Shown here: positions 1 to 10,097 of the stretch, piece after piece
Numbering within the stretch: position 1 is the stretch's first letter
Layout of the letters: every line of letters begins with the position of its first letter
Assembly (NCBI GenBank): GCA_017881725.1
Contig: JADGQO010000135.1
Span: 1 to 64,000 of the forward strand
Reading direction: 5' to 3'
DNA length: 64,000 bases
DNA from: Fibrobacteria bacterium
GTDB lineage: Bacteria; Fibrobacterota; Fibrobacteria; UBA11236
The notes under the pieces: generated by a model
Seen by the model: only the letters and a program-made list of their open reading frames with translations
The model's database searches: none
Told to the model about the DNA's origin: nothing
Position numbers and translations under genes: made by a program

Positions 1-381
1 GCCTCCGCCTTTGATCTGGCTTGCGACTTGATCGATTCGGACTATCCCCCCGCGAAATGGAACATCTATGCGTTCCATTTTTCCGACGGCGAGGATTGGG
101 ATCCCGCCAAGACCATGCAAAGCGTGACACGCCTGATGGAAAAGGGCCCCAACATGGTCGGCTACGGGGAAATCCGCACCGAGGTAGCTTACGGCCAGCA
201 ATTGATGCGCAACTTCGAAGAGACTTTCAGCCTGGAGCGCTACACGTCCTACCGCGATTCCGATTTCGAATATTACCTGGGACAACGCGCGGATTTGCCC
301 CTGGCGGGCGTCATCTTGAAAAACAAAGGCCATGTGTACCCGGCCCTGAAGGTCTTCTTCTCCAAGGAGAAAAAGATATGA
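1..381 (+). CDS. DUF444 (YeaH/YhbH-like) protein, C-terminal part, truncated by window start
   Basis: Open from base 1; ...NMVGYGEIRTEVAYGQQLMRNFEETFSLERYTSYRDSDFEYYLGQRADLPLAGVI; directly upstream of spoVR as in known DUF444-SpoVR operons. Confidence 0.75.
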   Translation, partial: ASAFDLACDLIDSDYPPAKWNIYAFHFSDGEDWDPAKTMQSVTRLMEKGPNMVGYGEIRTEVAYGQQLMRNFEETFSLERYTSYRDSDFEYYLGQRADLPLAGVILKNKGHVYPALKVFFSKEKKI

Positions 382-1901
382 GCCGGGAACAGGACGATAT
401 GAAGCGTCTCGTGCGGGCAGACGCGCATATCCAGAAAATCGTGGCCGAGTTTGGTTTGGATTGTTTCCCGCAGGAATTCGACGTGATCCCGGCGCAGAAA
501 ATGCTCGAGATCATGTCCTACAATCTTCCCGTCAATTATTCCCATTGGTCGTTCGGCCGTGACTACGAAAAGCAACGGACCCAATACGAATATAGTGGAG
601 GCATCCCTTACGAAGTGGTGCTCAACTCGAACCCTTCGCGCGCCTTCCTGATGCGCACCAATCCCTATCCCATCCAGGTGCTCGTCATGGCGCATGTATA
701 CGGTCATAACGATTTCATGAAGAACAACATTTATTTCGGCGGTACGCGCCGCGACATGTTGACTTCGGCGAGCGAGGCTGCGGGCCGTTTGCGCAAGTAC
801 GAGGAAGATTACGGCATCGACGAAGTAGAGCGCCTCATTGACGCGGCCCAAGCCATCCAATTGCATATCGATTCGGATCTGTTTCCCAAATCCTCGGACC
901 CGGACGCAGACGCACCGAAGCCCAGGAATCCCAACGCCAAGCCGGCTCCCTTTTCCGATATGTTTGATTTTGAAGCCAAGTTGAATGCTAAAAGCTTCGA
1001 GGAAAAACGGGAGGATGCCCGCAAGGCCAAGAAAAAAATTCCGGCCGAGCCGGACGCGGACGTGATGGGTTTCATCATGCGGCATTCTCCGCGCGGTTTC
1101 GAGGAATGGGAGCTGGATATTCTGAGTGTCATCCGCGAGCAATCGAAATATTTCTCCCCCCAGCGTAAGACCAAGGTCATGAACGAGGGTTGGGCCTCTT
1201 TTTGGCATATGCGCATCATGTCCCGACTTTTCCAGGATGGTTTCCTGACGCCCGAAGAGCATGGGTTCTACAACCTTTACAACGCCCGTGTGTTGGCCTC
1301 AAATCCCATCGGGCTGAATCCCTACCTTTTGGGAGTCAAGGCCTTCCAGAACATCGAGAAACGTTATGACGCGGGCCAGTTTGGGCCGGAGTGGGAACGT
1401 TCCGAATCCCCGGATAAATGGAATCTAGATGTGAAGGCCGGCAAGGGTCTGGAAAAAATTTTCGAAGTGCGCCGCACGCATATGGATTGGTTCTTTCTCG
1501 ACGAGTTTTTGAACCGCCAAATTGTGGAGGATGCTGAACTGTACATCTACGGATCCAAGCAGCAAGGCAATGTCGAGGAGTTCACCGTCGAGGAAACGAA
1601 TTGGCGGACCATCAAGGATTTGGTTGTCCGGTCTTTCGCGCATTCCGGCATTCCCCTCATCAAGGTCAATGACGGGGATTATGGCGGCAAGCGGGAACTG
1701 TATTTGCGCCATCATTATGACGGCCTGACTTTGGAGGAAGAATACGCGCGGCAAACCTTGCGGCACGTTTATACCCTCTGGGACCGGCCCGTGCACCTGG
1801 AAACCGTCGAGGTGGAAGGCAATTCGGAAACCCGCATTCAATTGACCTACGATGGCAAAGGTTTTTCCAAAATCAACCTGGGCAGTTTCGTCCAGGAATA
1901 G
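378..1901 (+). CDS. spoVR: SpoVR family protein
   Basis: ATG at 378 overlaps the upstream stop; HVYGHNDFMKNN, MNEGWASFWH, ASNPIGLNPYLLG motifs typical of SpoVR. Confidence 0.93.
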   Translation: MSREQDDMKRLVRADAHIQKIVAEFGLDCFPQEFDVIPAQKMLEIMSYNLPVNYSHWSFGRDYEKQRTQYEYSGGIPYEVVLNSNPSRAFLMRTNPYPIQVLVMAHVYGHNDFMKNNIYFGGTRRDMLTSASEAAGRLRKYEEDYGIDEVERLIDAAQAIQLHIDSDLFPKSSDPDADAPKPRNPNAKPAPFSDMFDFEAKLNAKSFEEKREDARKAKKKIPAEPDADVMGFIMRHSPRGFEEWELDILSVIREQSKYFSPQRKTKVMNEGWASFWHMRIMSRLFQDGFLTPEEHGFYNLYNARVLASNPIGLNPYLLGVKAFQNIEKRYDAGQFGPEWERSESPDKWNLDVKAGKGLEKIFEVRRTHMDWFFLDEFLNRQIVEDAELYIYGSKQQGNVEEFTVEETNWRTIKDLVVRSFAHSGIPLIKVNDGDYGGKRELYLRHHYDGLTLEEEYARQTLRHVYTLWDRPVHLETVEVEGNSETRIQLTYDGKGFSKINLGSFVQE

Positions 1902-2052
1902 TCTTGAGCTGGCCTTCCGCCTGGAGGACTAAACGCGATTCGGCAGCCCCCGCAGGCGATTTTTGCCCTCTTGACCATGGGCCTTGCGAGCCAGGAATTT
2001 CTACTACATTTTCGGCGACGACAGCGTTGTTCCTGTTCGCCGCCGGAGACCC

Positions 2053-3060
2053 ATGGACAGACAGCCCAAACCCGAATTCTTCCATATCCTCAGGACCCAA
2101 CAATTCGATCGCGCCATCCTCGATGAGCTTTGCGATTTGACCACCGCAATCCGGAAATTCGCCAAGACGCGCGAAGGCCTGAATTACCTGCGCGGCCTGC
2201 TCGCGCATAAGCGGGCCATGCTCTACTTCACCCAGCCGTCTACGCGGACTTTTTTGTCCTTCAACAACGCTTGCCAAATTTTGGGTATACAAACCAGCGA
2301 AATCCGCGATGCCTCGACGTCCTCCGAAGTCAAGGGCGAGAGCCTGTTGGACAGTTTGCGGACGTTTTCCTCCTATGTCGACGTGGTGGTGATGCGCACC
2401 AAGGAAGAAGGCTTGGCGGAATCGGCTGCGGAGCTTTTCGATCATATCAAAAGACGGGTGCCCATCGTCAACGCCGGCAGCGGCCGCGATCAACATCCGA
2501 CCCAGGCGCTTCTCGATATTTATACCCTGGAACGCTCCTTCAAGGAAATGGGCGGCATCGATGGGAAGACCATCGGCATGATGGGCGATTTAAGGCGCGG
2601 TCGGACGGTCCGCTCGTTGTGCTACCTCATGAAGAATTATCGTAATATGCGCCTCGTCTTCATCGCGCCGGAACAATTCCAGATGGAGGACGACATCAAA
2701 ATCCATCTCCAGCATCACGGGGTGGAATTCCACGAAACCAAGGATTTGAATTCTGCGTTACCCGAGCTTGACGCCATCTACATCACGCGCATCCAGGATG
2801 AGTACGACAAATCCGGAGAGTCCAAAGGCGTGGACTTAGGCAAGTTCAAATTCGGAACCGAACATTTGAAGATGATGAAACCCCATGGCGTCATCATGCA
2901 TCCGCTCCCGCGCCGTGAAGAAATCCACACCGACGTGGACATCGACCCTCGGGCTAAATATTGGCGTCAGGAACGGAACGGAATGTGGATGCGCGTCGCG
3001 ATTTTCGTCAAGCAGTTCAAAATGGATCACTTGATCATGCATGGGCATTTGTTGGATTGA
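2053..3060 (+). CDS. pyrB: aspartate carbamoyltransferase catalytic subunit
   Basis: STRTFLSF carbamoyl-phosphate motif, HPTQALLDIYTL, HPLPRREEI; start chosen at MDRQPKPEF. Confidence 0.9.
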   Translation: MDRQPKPEFFHILRTQQFDRAILDELCDLTTAIRKFAKTREGLNYLRGLLAHKRAMLYFTQPSTRTFLSFNNACQILGIQTSEIRDASTSSEVKGESLLDSLRTFSSYVDVVVMRTKEEGLAESAAELFDHIKRRVPIVNAGSGRDQHPTQALLDIYTLERSFKEMGGIDGKTIGMMGDLRRGRTVRSLCYLMKNYRNMRLVFIAPEQFQMEDDIKIHLQHHGVEFHETKDLNSALPELDAIYITRIQDEYDKSGESKGVDLGKFKFGTEHLKMMKPHGVIMHPLPRREEIHTDVDIDPRAKYWRQERNGMWMRVAIFVKQFKMDHLIMHGHLLD

Positions 3061-3333
3061 TTTTCTGAACTGGGCTTTCCGTCGCCGGCCATGATACCGA
3101 ATTGGAGGTCATTTCTTGACCGGGTGCGGACAGGCAATGATCCACGCTCTCTGCGGACTCGGTTGATTTCCTGATCCTGCCATTAACTGAACGATAACTC
3201 CTGATTCCTTGGAAAATATGCTTAGCGCTGTCACTGGAACGCGCTTTGCTTACGTCTAACGTGATACCCGGATGAATGGCTCACATGCCACGAATTGGGG
3301 TGTGGTACGTGCGACACAAAAATAGGGAGTGCT

Positions 3334-5631
3334 ATGCAACCGATCGAAAAAAAATGGCCCATTATTCGCCGCACGGGGGCATTCCTGGTAACTGGAATCT
3401 GCCTGATGCATTCTCCCGTACGAAGCCAGGTCTCCTGGCAAACCACACATACCAGCATTGCAGGCGGATATAATTCCGGGGCTTGCCAATTAGACCGGGG
3501 AAGTTTGACCGTCAAGGTTCACCAGGCGTATTTGGAGGTTGAGGAGGATGCCGAGATTTCCCCGGTGGGAACCGTAACGACCGGTAATGACCCAAAGACC
3601 TTGGAGTTGGTTGGAAATTTCACCATGCCCTCGGGCGCGACCATAACTGGTGGAATTCTGTGGGACGGAGATAAAATCTTACAGGGTAGGCTTCTCGATC
3701 GCCACGCTGCGGATAGCCTCTACGATACGTTAGTCAACAGGAATTCGACGCCCCCGACGGTTCGCCCAAGGGACCCCTTGATTCTGGAATCGGTGGGAAC
3801 GGATGCTTACCGCTTTCGCATTTATCCCGCCGAGCCCGGCCATAGCCGCCACTTACGGCTGAGCTATCAATTGGCTCCGGTCATCGGAACGGAAGGCCTG
3901 GAAATCCGACTGCGAACGGCGATCGCAACGCTTTTTGACGGCAGCCGTCAAGTCCCGGTCACGCTCCAGGCGACACCGGGAACCGATTCTATCATTCTCT
4001 CGACAGGCCAGGACATCCGTACGCGCATGTCTTTGCCACGCACGCGTCTGATGAACATTTCCGACCTGGGACCCGGCGGTACAACTTGGGATTATTATGG
4101 CGGATACGTCCAGCTTCCCGGCACGCGCATTCTTGCGATCAACCCGCTTCGGCAAGTGATGGTCAAGACCAGTTTTCCCTCGGGCAATCTCGCTGGAAAT
4201 TATCTGAACCTGTACACTACGGTAACGGATGAGGTGCTGAAAGGACTGCATCAACGCGTCGAAGTGGTGGTCTATTGGAAATGGCATAATCCAAACCTGT
4301 GGATAACCCATCAACCCTATGGCGATCAAATCGAATATTCGGCTTACGAAGCACAGGCTCAGGCCCAAGCCATTGGGGCTTTGTACGACATGTTGGGCGG
4401 TCCCGGTACGAAAATCGGACTCCTTCACGACGACTCCAAATTGAAGCCGCATATCTTTTCGGTGGCGTCTAAAGGTGATGGCGATTACCAACTGGCCAAG
4501 GATTATTTGGCGCAAATGCAATCGGGCTATGTTCTTGATTTCGTGCGTGGCTTCAAAGCGCTGCCTCCCAAAACGCTCCCGCCAGCGACGAAGGATATTT
4601 CGGCGTCCAAGGATAATTTCCTCGCCAACCTCAAGTTGATTAAAACCATTTACTCCCCCGAGACGAATACGATACGGCATCTTTTGATGGTATCTACCGG
4701 CCCGGAATACGTAACCGATGACTTCCCCATGAACGCCTCCTTTGATTCTCTTTTCGCGGATCATCCCGTTTCCATTTCCGGGGTAGCCGGCACGAGCTTC
4801 AATCAGGCCGGGTTTGACTTTTGGGCCGCGCGTCGCGCGAATGCTTACAAAGGCTTGACCACGCCCACGCCCTTCGGCGATTTGCCCGGCCTGCCGGCAT
4901 TGAACCTGAACGTGATAGTCAAGAACGCATCCAAATCATATGATTTCAGTATCGCATGCTCCGGCGGTCTCGATTTGGCCTGCGGAAGCTTAACCTTCCA
5001 TGGTAAGTCCGACGCGGTGTGGAATGATACGCTCAAGTGGGAAGCCTATGATAAGGACGGTAAACTACTGGCCCAAACCCAATCCGTATCCAAAATCGTA
5101 GGTAACGCCCAAGATACTGCGGTCGCCTTATTGTGGGCCGGTTCCGCATCCCCCTTTTCGGAAAAGAAGGAATTACCCCTCGGCCCTACTTTCGGCTTCG
5201 TCGATGCCTGGTCCAGCATGCTGGCCATGTCCAAGGATTCCCTCGCGAACGCCAAAGCTTATGCGGACTCCGGAGTGCCGCACCTGGCAGGCGCGAATCT
5301 AAAGGACATCCTGCTTAACTACACCAACGATGCCGCTTCCAATCCCGGCAGCGGAATCAGCACGGAATCCCTCGGACGGCTGAGCGATCCTTCGGCGTGG
5401 CAGGTGGAACGCTTTCACGGGCGTTTCGCACAAATACGCATCCCGGGTCTGCTTGCCGGAGTTACCGTTACCGTGGAGGTGTTCGACCTCATGGGCAAAC
5501 GCGTGGGAGCATGGACTTCACGGTCCCAGTCGGGAACTTTGAGCTGGGACGTGGGAGACCTACCCGCAGGACTCTATCTGTTAAAATTGAAAGTCGGAAA
5601 TATCCAGGCCGTGAAGCGGGTGGCTTGGTAA
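3334..5631 (+). CDS. secreted VIT-domain protein with C-terminal sorting/FlgD-like beta domain
   Basis: Signal peptide from 3334; VIT-like region (LEVEEDAEISPVG...GRLLDRHAADSLYDTLV...); C-term VTVEVFDLMGKRVGAW...LSWDVGDLPAGLYLLKLKVG. Confidence 0.75.
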   Translation: MQPIEKKWPIIRRTGAFLVTGICLMHSPVRSQVSWQTTHTSIAGGYNSGACQLDRGSLTVKVHQAYLEVEEDAEISPVGTVTTGNDPKTLELVGNFTMPSGATITGGILWDGDKILQGRLLDRHAADSLYDTLVNRNSTPPTVRPRDPLILESVGTDAYRFRIYPAEPGHSRHLRLSYQLAPVIGTEGLEIRLRTAIATLFDGSRQVPVTLQATPGTDSIILSTGQDIRTRMSLPRTRLMNISDLGPGGTTWDYYGGYVQLPGTRILAINPLRQVMVKTSFPSGNLAGNYLNLYTTVTDEVLKGLHQRVEVVVYWKWHNPNLWITHQPYGDQIEYSAYEAQAQAQAIGALYDMLGGPGTKIGLLHDDSKLKPHIFSVASKGDGDYQLAKDYLAQMQSGYVLDFVRGFKALPPKTLPPATKDISASKDNFLANLKLIKTIYSPETNTIRHLLMVSTGPEYVTDDFPMNASFDSLFADHPVSISGVAGTSFNQAGFDFWAARRANAYKGLTTPTPFGDLPGLPALNLNVIVKNASKSYDFSIACSGGLDLACGSLTFHGKSDAVWNDTLKWEAYDKDGKLLAQTQSVSKIVGNAQDTAVALLWAGSASPFSEKKELPLGPTFGFVDAWSSMLAMSKDSLANAKAYADSGVPHLAGANLKDILLNYTNDAASNPGSGISTESLGRLSDPSAWQVERFHGRFAQIRIPGLLAGVTVTVEVFDLMGKRVGAWTSRSQSGTLSWDVGDLPAGLYLLKLKVGNIQAVKRVAW

Positions 5632-5696
5632 AGGGGCACATTTGGTTTCAGGACGCTTCAGGAATTAAATCGTTCCGGTAGGACGATCGCGTTCGA

Positions 5697-6704
5697 TTAA
5701 TGCGCTAACGCCAGGTACCAGGCCAATGCGTAAAGGCTGAAGGTACAAACTGCCAAGGTTACTTGCGGCCAATCCGCACGTAGCCTTTTTTTTGCATTGT
5801 CGATTGGGTGGCTGCCTAGGTGTTTCGAAGCGGTGGAAAGATTAGGTTGAGGATTTCCGGGTTTCTGATTTTTAAAGAAACTCGCCACCGCGCCCACCAG
5901 GGCTCCGCAGCCGAAGCCGAAAAAATGGGCCTTCACGTCCACGCCTTCTCCAATCCCCACTAGAACAGCCAAAAAAAAGGCCGAAAGCAACGGCGTTAAA
6001 GTTCGCAGGTTTTTTTCCTGAGGTCGTGGTCGAGTCAGGGTTTCCGTGGCAGCCAATAACCCTAAGACCGAGAATACTACGGTGGAAAAGCCCAGAGAAT
6101 AGTGTCTCGGGCCCGATGCAAATGCGACCAAATAATTCGCCGCCCCGGCGGCCAAAGTGGAAAGGAACATGATGGTTCCAATTCCCATTTTATGATTCAA
6201 TAAATTGATGATGAAATAGCCTGAAACCAAATTGCTCAGCAGGTGCTCATCATCGGCATGCAAGGTCGTGGCCGTCAGGGCCCGCCACCATTCGCCCGAT
6301 CGCATGAGGGCTGCGTCGGCCAACCCTTTTTCGTGCAACCAATTGGCCCAAGGTTGCCAGCCCACCCAGAAATATATGCCGGCGGGAAGCGCCAGGAAAA
6401 TCAAGGGACTTAATCGCAAACCCAAAGGTTCAGCATTCAGCGGCTTGTCTGCATAGCCGCGGTTTTCGGTCAGGTACAACTGCAATTGCGATTCCGCCAC
6501 CGTGGTTGCGTCCGCCTCAACCGAAAGGACGTAGGCTTCGCCATCAAATTCGAACCAGTGCCGAATCCCTTGCGAGGCCAGCAATAACGAATATTCCAGG
6601 ACTTCTTCCTTGCGGCGGCTTTGCACCAAGATATGTCGATGGGAATCGGAAGCCTTTGTGCTCGGGTCGGACCCGTCATCGTCAGGTAAGGGAAGTTCAG
6701 CCAT
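5697..6704 (-). CDS. rhomboid family intramembrane serine protease
   Basis: Start MAELPLP; HLLSN (HxxxN), GFSTVVFSVLG (GxSx serine), KAHFFGFGCGALVG (TM6 His); multiple TMs. Confidence 0.85.
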   Translation of the reverse strand: MAELPLPDDDGSDPSTKASDSHRHILVQSRRKEEVLEYSLLLASQGIRHWFEFDGEAYVLSVEADATTVAESQLQLYLTENRGYADKPLNAEPLGLRLSPLIFLALPAGIYFWVGWQPWANWLHEKGLADAALMRSGEWWRALTATTLHADDEHLLSNLVSGYFIINLLNHKMGIGTIMFLSTLAAGAANYLVAFASGPRHYSLGFSTVVFSVLGLLAATETLTRPRPQEKNLRTLTPLLSAFFLAVLVGIGEGVDVKAHFFGFGCGALVGAVASFFKNQKPGNPQPNLSTASKHLGSHPIDNAKKRLRADWPQVTLAVCTFSLYALAWYLALAH

Positions 6705-6712
6705 GGTTGGGC

Positions 6713-7480
6713 TCAGTGAACGCTTCGATTGTACGCCACGCAATCCGTGTAGCGGACCTGTTTTCCTCCGAAAATATCCAGCGCGCTGCCGATCGACAAA
6801 TCCAGCGCACCGGCACTGGCCGAACGAAGTTTTGCTAAGTCCGCGACGTCGCGCGATCCACCCGCATAGGTCGTGGGCAACGGAGTGATGCGAGCGAGTT
6901 CGGCGACCAGTTCCCAATCCATGCCTTCGCATTTCCCTTCCACGTCGGCGGCATGAATCAGGAATTCATCGCAATATTCGGCCAAGTGTCCCAAGAGAGA
7001 TGCTTCGATACGGACTGGGGTGACGGTTTGCCAGCGATTGGTGGCGACAAACCAACCATCGCCTCGGCGCCGACAGCTCAGGTCCACGATCAAATGTCGT
7101 TTGCCGACTTGTTTCGAAATGGATTTCAACCGGTCCAGGCTCAACGTTTCATTTGGGAATAGCCACGAGGTGACGATGACATGGCTGGCGCCGGCGTCCA
7201 AAAAAGGTTTGGCATTGTTGTCGGAAAGCCCGCCACCGATTTGCAATCCGCCGGGGAAGGCCTTCAAGGCCGCAAGCGCCTCAATTTCATTGCCGGCACC
7301 GAGCATGATGACATGCCCTCCCTTGAGACCGTCCTTGCGGTACATTTCCGCGAACCATGCGGCCTCATGCTCCGATACGAAATTGGTTTTCAGATCTCCT
7401 CCGGAGTCCGTCAACGTGCCTCCGACGATTTGCTTTACGCGTCCTTGATGGAGATCGATGCACGGGCGGAAGATGGTCAT
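6713..7480 (-). CDS. hisA: phosphoribosylformimino-5-aminoimidazole carboxamide ribotide isomerase, eukaryotic (HIS6)-type
   Basis: MTIFRPCIDLHQGRVKQIVGGTL ... GGLQIGGGLSDNNA ... YAGGSRDVADL. Confidence 0.85.
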   Translation of the reverse strand: MTIFRPCIDLHQGRVKQIVGGTLTDSGGDLKTNFVSEHEAAWFAEMYRKDGLKGGHVIMLGAGNEIEALAALKAFPGGLQIGGGLSDNNAKPFLDAGASHVIVTSWLFPNETLSLDRLKSISKQVGKRHLIVDLSCRRRGDGWFVATNRWQTVTPVRIEASLLGHLAEYCDEFLIHAADVEGKCEGMDWELVAELARITPLPTTYAGGSRDVADLAKLRSASAGALDLSIGSALDIFGGKQVRYTDCVAYNRSVH

Positions 7481-7577
7481 ATTAGGATCCTGGTTGGTTG
7501 AATATTAGTTTGAACTTTCTAAGTTGCAAAACCGAAATTCGGCGCTATCATTGCTAGGTACTTTTAATAAGGCATGC

Positions 7578-8624
7578 ATGGGTACCCTCAGGAAACTGAA
7601 TTGGATGCGAGTTCTGACGGTCACGGCCCATGCCGCTTGGCTGACCGTGCGCGGGCTATGGCTCACCCTTTGGACCATTTATCAAATCGCCTTGGGAGTG
7701 GCCTTGATCGGTCTGGTATGGGGCGTATTGCGGGTGGGCGAATATTTTTCAATTTGGGATATTCGCGATTTGCGGCGGGAAAATCCCAAAACCACGGCCT
7801 TTATTGATTCGGAACGCGGCCGCCTCTCGGACAGTTTACGGACCAAAGGCATTATTCCTAAGCCTGATTCCTTGATCTCCTGGGCTTGGATCCCTTTAGA
7901 CTCTATCCCTAAATCCATCCAGGAAATCACCCTCATCGCCGAGGACGCCAAATTTTTTGAACACCAGGGATTTGATTTGGAGCAAATCGAATACGCTATC
8001 GTCGCGAACCATCAAAGCGGGAAAAAGGCGCGTGGCGCCAGCACCATCACCCAGCAATTGGCAAAAAATCTCTACCTGTCCAAGGACAAAGAGATGAGCC
8101 GGAAATTGCGGGAAGCCGTGATAACCCTCGCGCTGGAACATTACCTGACCAAGGAGCGGATTCTGGAGCTGTACCTTAATGTGGCGCAATTCGATGAGGG
8201 TGTGTTCGGACTGCGGACCGCGTCCAGGCATTATCTCAACAAGGAGCCGACGCAACTCACCCAGGACGAGGCTATTAATTTGATTTGCCTGTTGCCTAGC
8301 CCGTCGAAATGGAATTTCAAACGGCCGAACAGCGCCTACCTCCAACATAAACGCCTGGTTCAGAAAAACTTTGCTTTGTTTAAGGGCATGGCCTTGGATG
8401 AGGATTCCACATCCTTCGGTTGGCAAAACCAGGTATTCACGAAATTAGCGGAGCAACTGACCGATGACCGATGGAAAGGTTTACGAACCAAGGCCATGCA
8501 GCCGACATCGGACGACAGCTTGAACACGGATGCCGATCGGGGCCAAAACTCCGATAGCCCCAATGGAAATCCCGCTTCGAATGGAAAAGTCCCTCATCAT
8601 TCGACCAGACTTCGGACGTTCTAA
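7578..8624 (+). CDS. mtgA: monofunctional biosynthetic peptidoglycan transglycosylase (GT51)
   Basis: EDAKFFEHQGFD, GASTITQQLAKNLYL, RKLREAVITLALE, KERILELYLN; N-terminal TM. Confidence 0.9.
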   Translation: MGTLRKLNWMRVLTVTAHAAWLTVRGLWLTLWTIYQIALGVALIGLVWGVLRVGEYFSIWDIRDLRRENPKTTAFIDSERGRLSDSLRTKGIIPKPDSLISWAWIPLDSIPKSIQEITLIAEDAKFFEHQGFDLEQIEYAIVANHQSGKKARGASTITQQLAKNLYLSKDKEMSRKLREAVITLALEHYLTKERILELYLNVAQFDEGVFGLRTASRHYLNKEPTQLTQDEAINLICLLPSPSKWNFKRPNSAYLQHKRLVQKNFALFKGMALDEDSTSFGWQNQVFTKLAEQLTDDRWKGLRTKAMQPTSDDSLNTDADRGQNSDSPNGNPASNGKVPHHSTRLRTF

Positions 8625-8630
8625 AGTCGG

Positions 8631-9929
8631 CTAAGAGGCCAGATACTCTGTGATTGCCGAGCGAAGTTTTTGGTAGACCCAAAGATTTTTTTCGGGATTT
8701 TCTTCCAGCAAGGTGACGCGGAATCCCATTAGGTCCGAGCAAAAGGAAGAAATCGGTACCACGCAAATTCCGGTCGCGGCCAGGACATAGTACACGAAGC
8801 GTTTATCCAAATTCACCGACTGAACCATCGACTCTACCAAAGTCCGGGCATCGGGATTCGCGACGTGCAATTTTTGCGTGGAATTCAACACGCCTTTTTT
8901 GAACAAGATGGTCGTGTAGAAGGCGCCGAACGTCTTGTTCACAAGCAACCCTGGCACGTCCTTCAAAGTTTCGTAAACCACGTCCCCGCGCTTTTGAATA
9001 GCCAGATTCAAGGCTTCGCGATGTTTGGGAAATTCCGGGTGCGACAATATCGGGGGTATGGCCATCTGAGGCAGGGTGGTGGAACACACTTCCATCATCT
9101 TCGAGTCTTCAATGGCCTTGACCAACCTTCCAAATTCAGGATCGCGTTTGGTGTTGTAAAATTCGAGCCAGCCGCACCGTGAACCCGGCCAGGGCAATTC
9201 CTTGGATATGCCCTTCATGGCGATGCCGCATACGTCGCCGATGACTTGGGCGAGGGGAATGGCCTTCACGCCATTATAGGTGATGTTGGTATAAATCTCA
9301 TCCGCGACGATGAAGAGGTCGTATTCTTTCGCGATGGATACGATTTCACGCAAGTACCATTCCGGGTACACCATGCCCGTGGGATTGTCGGGATTGATGA
9401 TCAAAATGCCGACGATACTGGGATTGTATTTGACCTTGTTCCGCAACTCTTCCATATCCGGATACCAGTGGTTTTCCGGAATGAGTCGGTAGGTGATGGG
9501 AGGCTGGCTGGCGTGCCCGCCCTCCGCGGAGCTATGCGTGGAGTATCCCGGAGACGGTCCCAACACGCGCGCGCCGGGATCGAGATATTGGTAGACCTTG
9601 GAGATGGCATCGCCCAAGCCATTACAAAACAAAATATCCTCGGCGGTAATTTGCGTGCCGCCCAAATCGTTATTTCGCTTAGCCAGGAACTGTCGCGTTT
9701 CCGGGACGCCCTTGGTTTGGCAATACCCGTAGCTCAAGGAGTCTTGCGCCAAGCCGGCGACAATGTCTTTCATCCACTGGGGAATGGGAGTTCCCTTTTG
9801 CACCGGATCGCCGATGTTTTCCCAAAAGATTTCTAGGCCCATCTTTTGGAAGAGGTGGGCCTTTTTCACAATTTCCCGGATTTCGTAGACCAATTCGCCG
9901 GCGCCGGCGTGCAGTACAGGACGTCTCAT
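8631..9929 (-). CDS. class I/II PLP-dependent aminotransferase
   Basis: NPDNPTGMVYP, VADEIYTNITYNG, SKELPWPGSRCGW (PLP lysine region). Confidence 0.88.
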   Translation of the reverse strand: MRRPVLHAGAGELVYEIREIVKKAHLFQKMGLEIFWENIGDPVQKGTPIPQWMKDIVAGLAQDSLSYGYCQTKGVPETRQFLAKRNNDLGGTQITAEDILFCNGLGDAISKVYQYLDPGARVLGPSPGYSTHSSAEGGHASQPPITYRLIPENHWYPDMEELRNKVKYNPSIVGILIINPDNPTGMVYPEWYLREIVSIAKEYDLFIVADEIYTNITYNGVKAIPLAQVIGDVCGIAMKGISKELPWPGSRCGWLEFYNTKRDPEFGRLVKAIEDSKMMEVCSTTLPQMAIPPILSHPEFPKHREALNLAIQKRGDVVYETLKDVPGLLVNKTFGAFYTTILFKKGVLNSTQKLHVANPDARTLVESMVQSVNLDKRFVYYVLAATGICVVPISSFCSDLMGFRVTLLEENPEKNLWVYQKLRSAITEYLAS

Positions 9930-10097
9930 ATAGGCAAGATATAGAAATTTACCCATCCGTGAGAAAGACCGCGTCGGGCGCTGGGCGTGGCGTGGGTGGT
10001 GAAAATTGATTGGGACCGGCACGGGTCCATCCTGCGAATCGCCCGCAAAGATGGCCCGGCTTAGGCGGGCCCGGCGTAGGCGGGCCTTGCCGTAATT

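Noticed and set aside
273-1262. Long minus-strand ORF opposite spoVR
   Set aside because: Antisense shadow of a well supported SpoVR gene; no recognisable family
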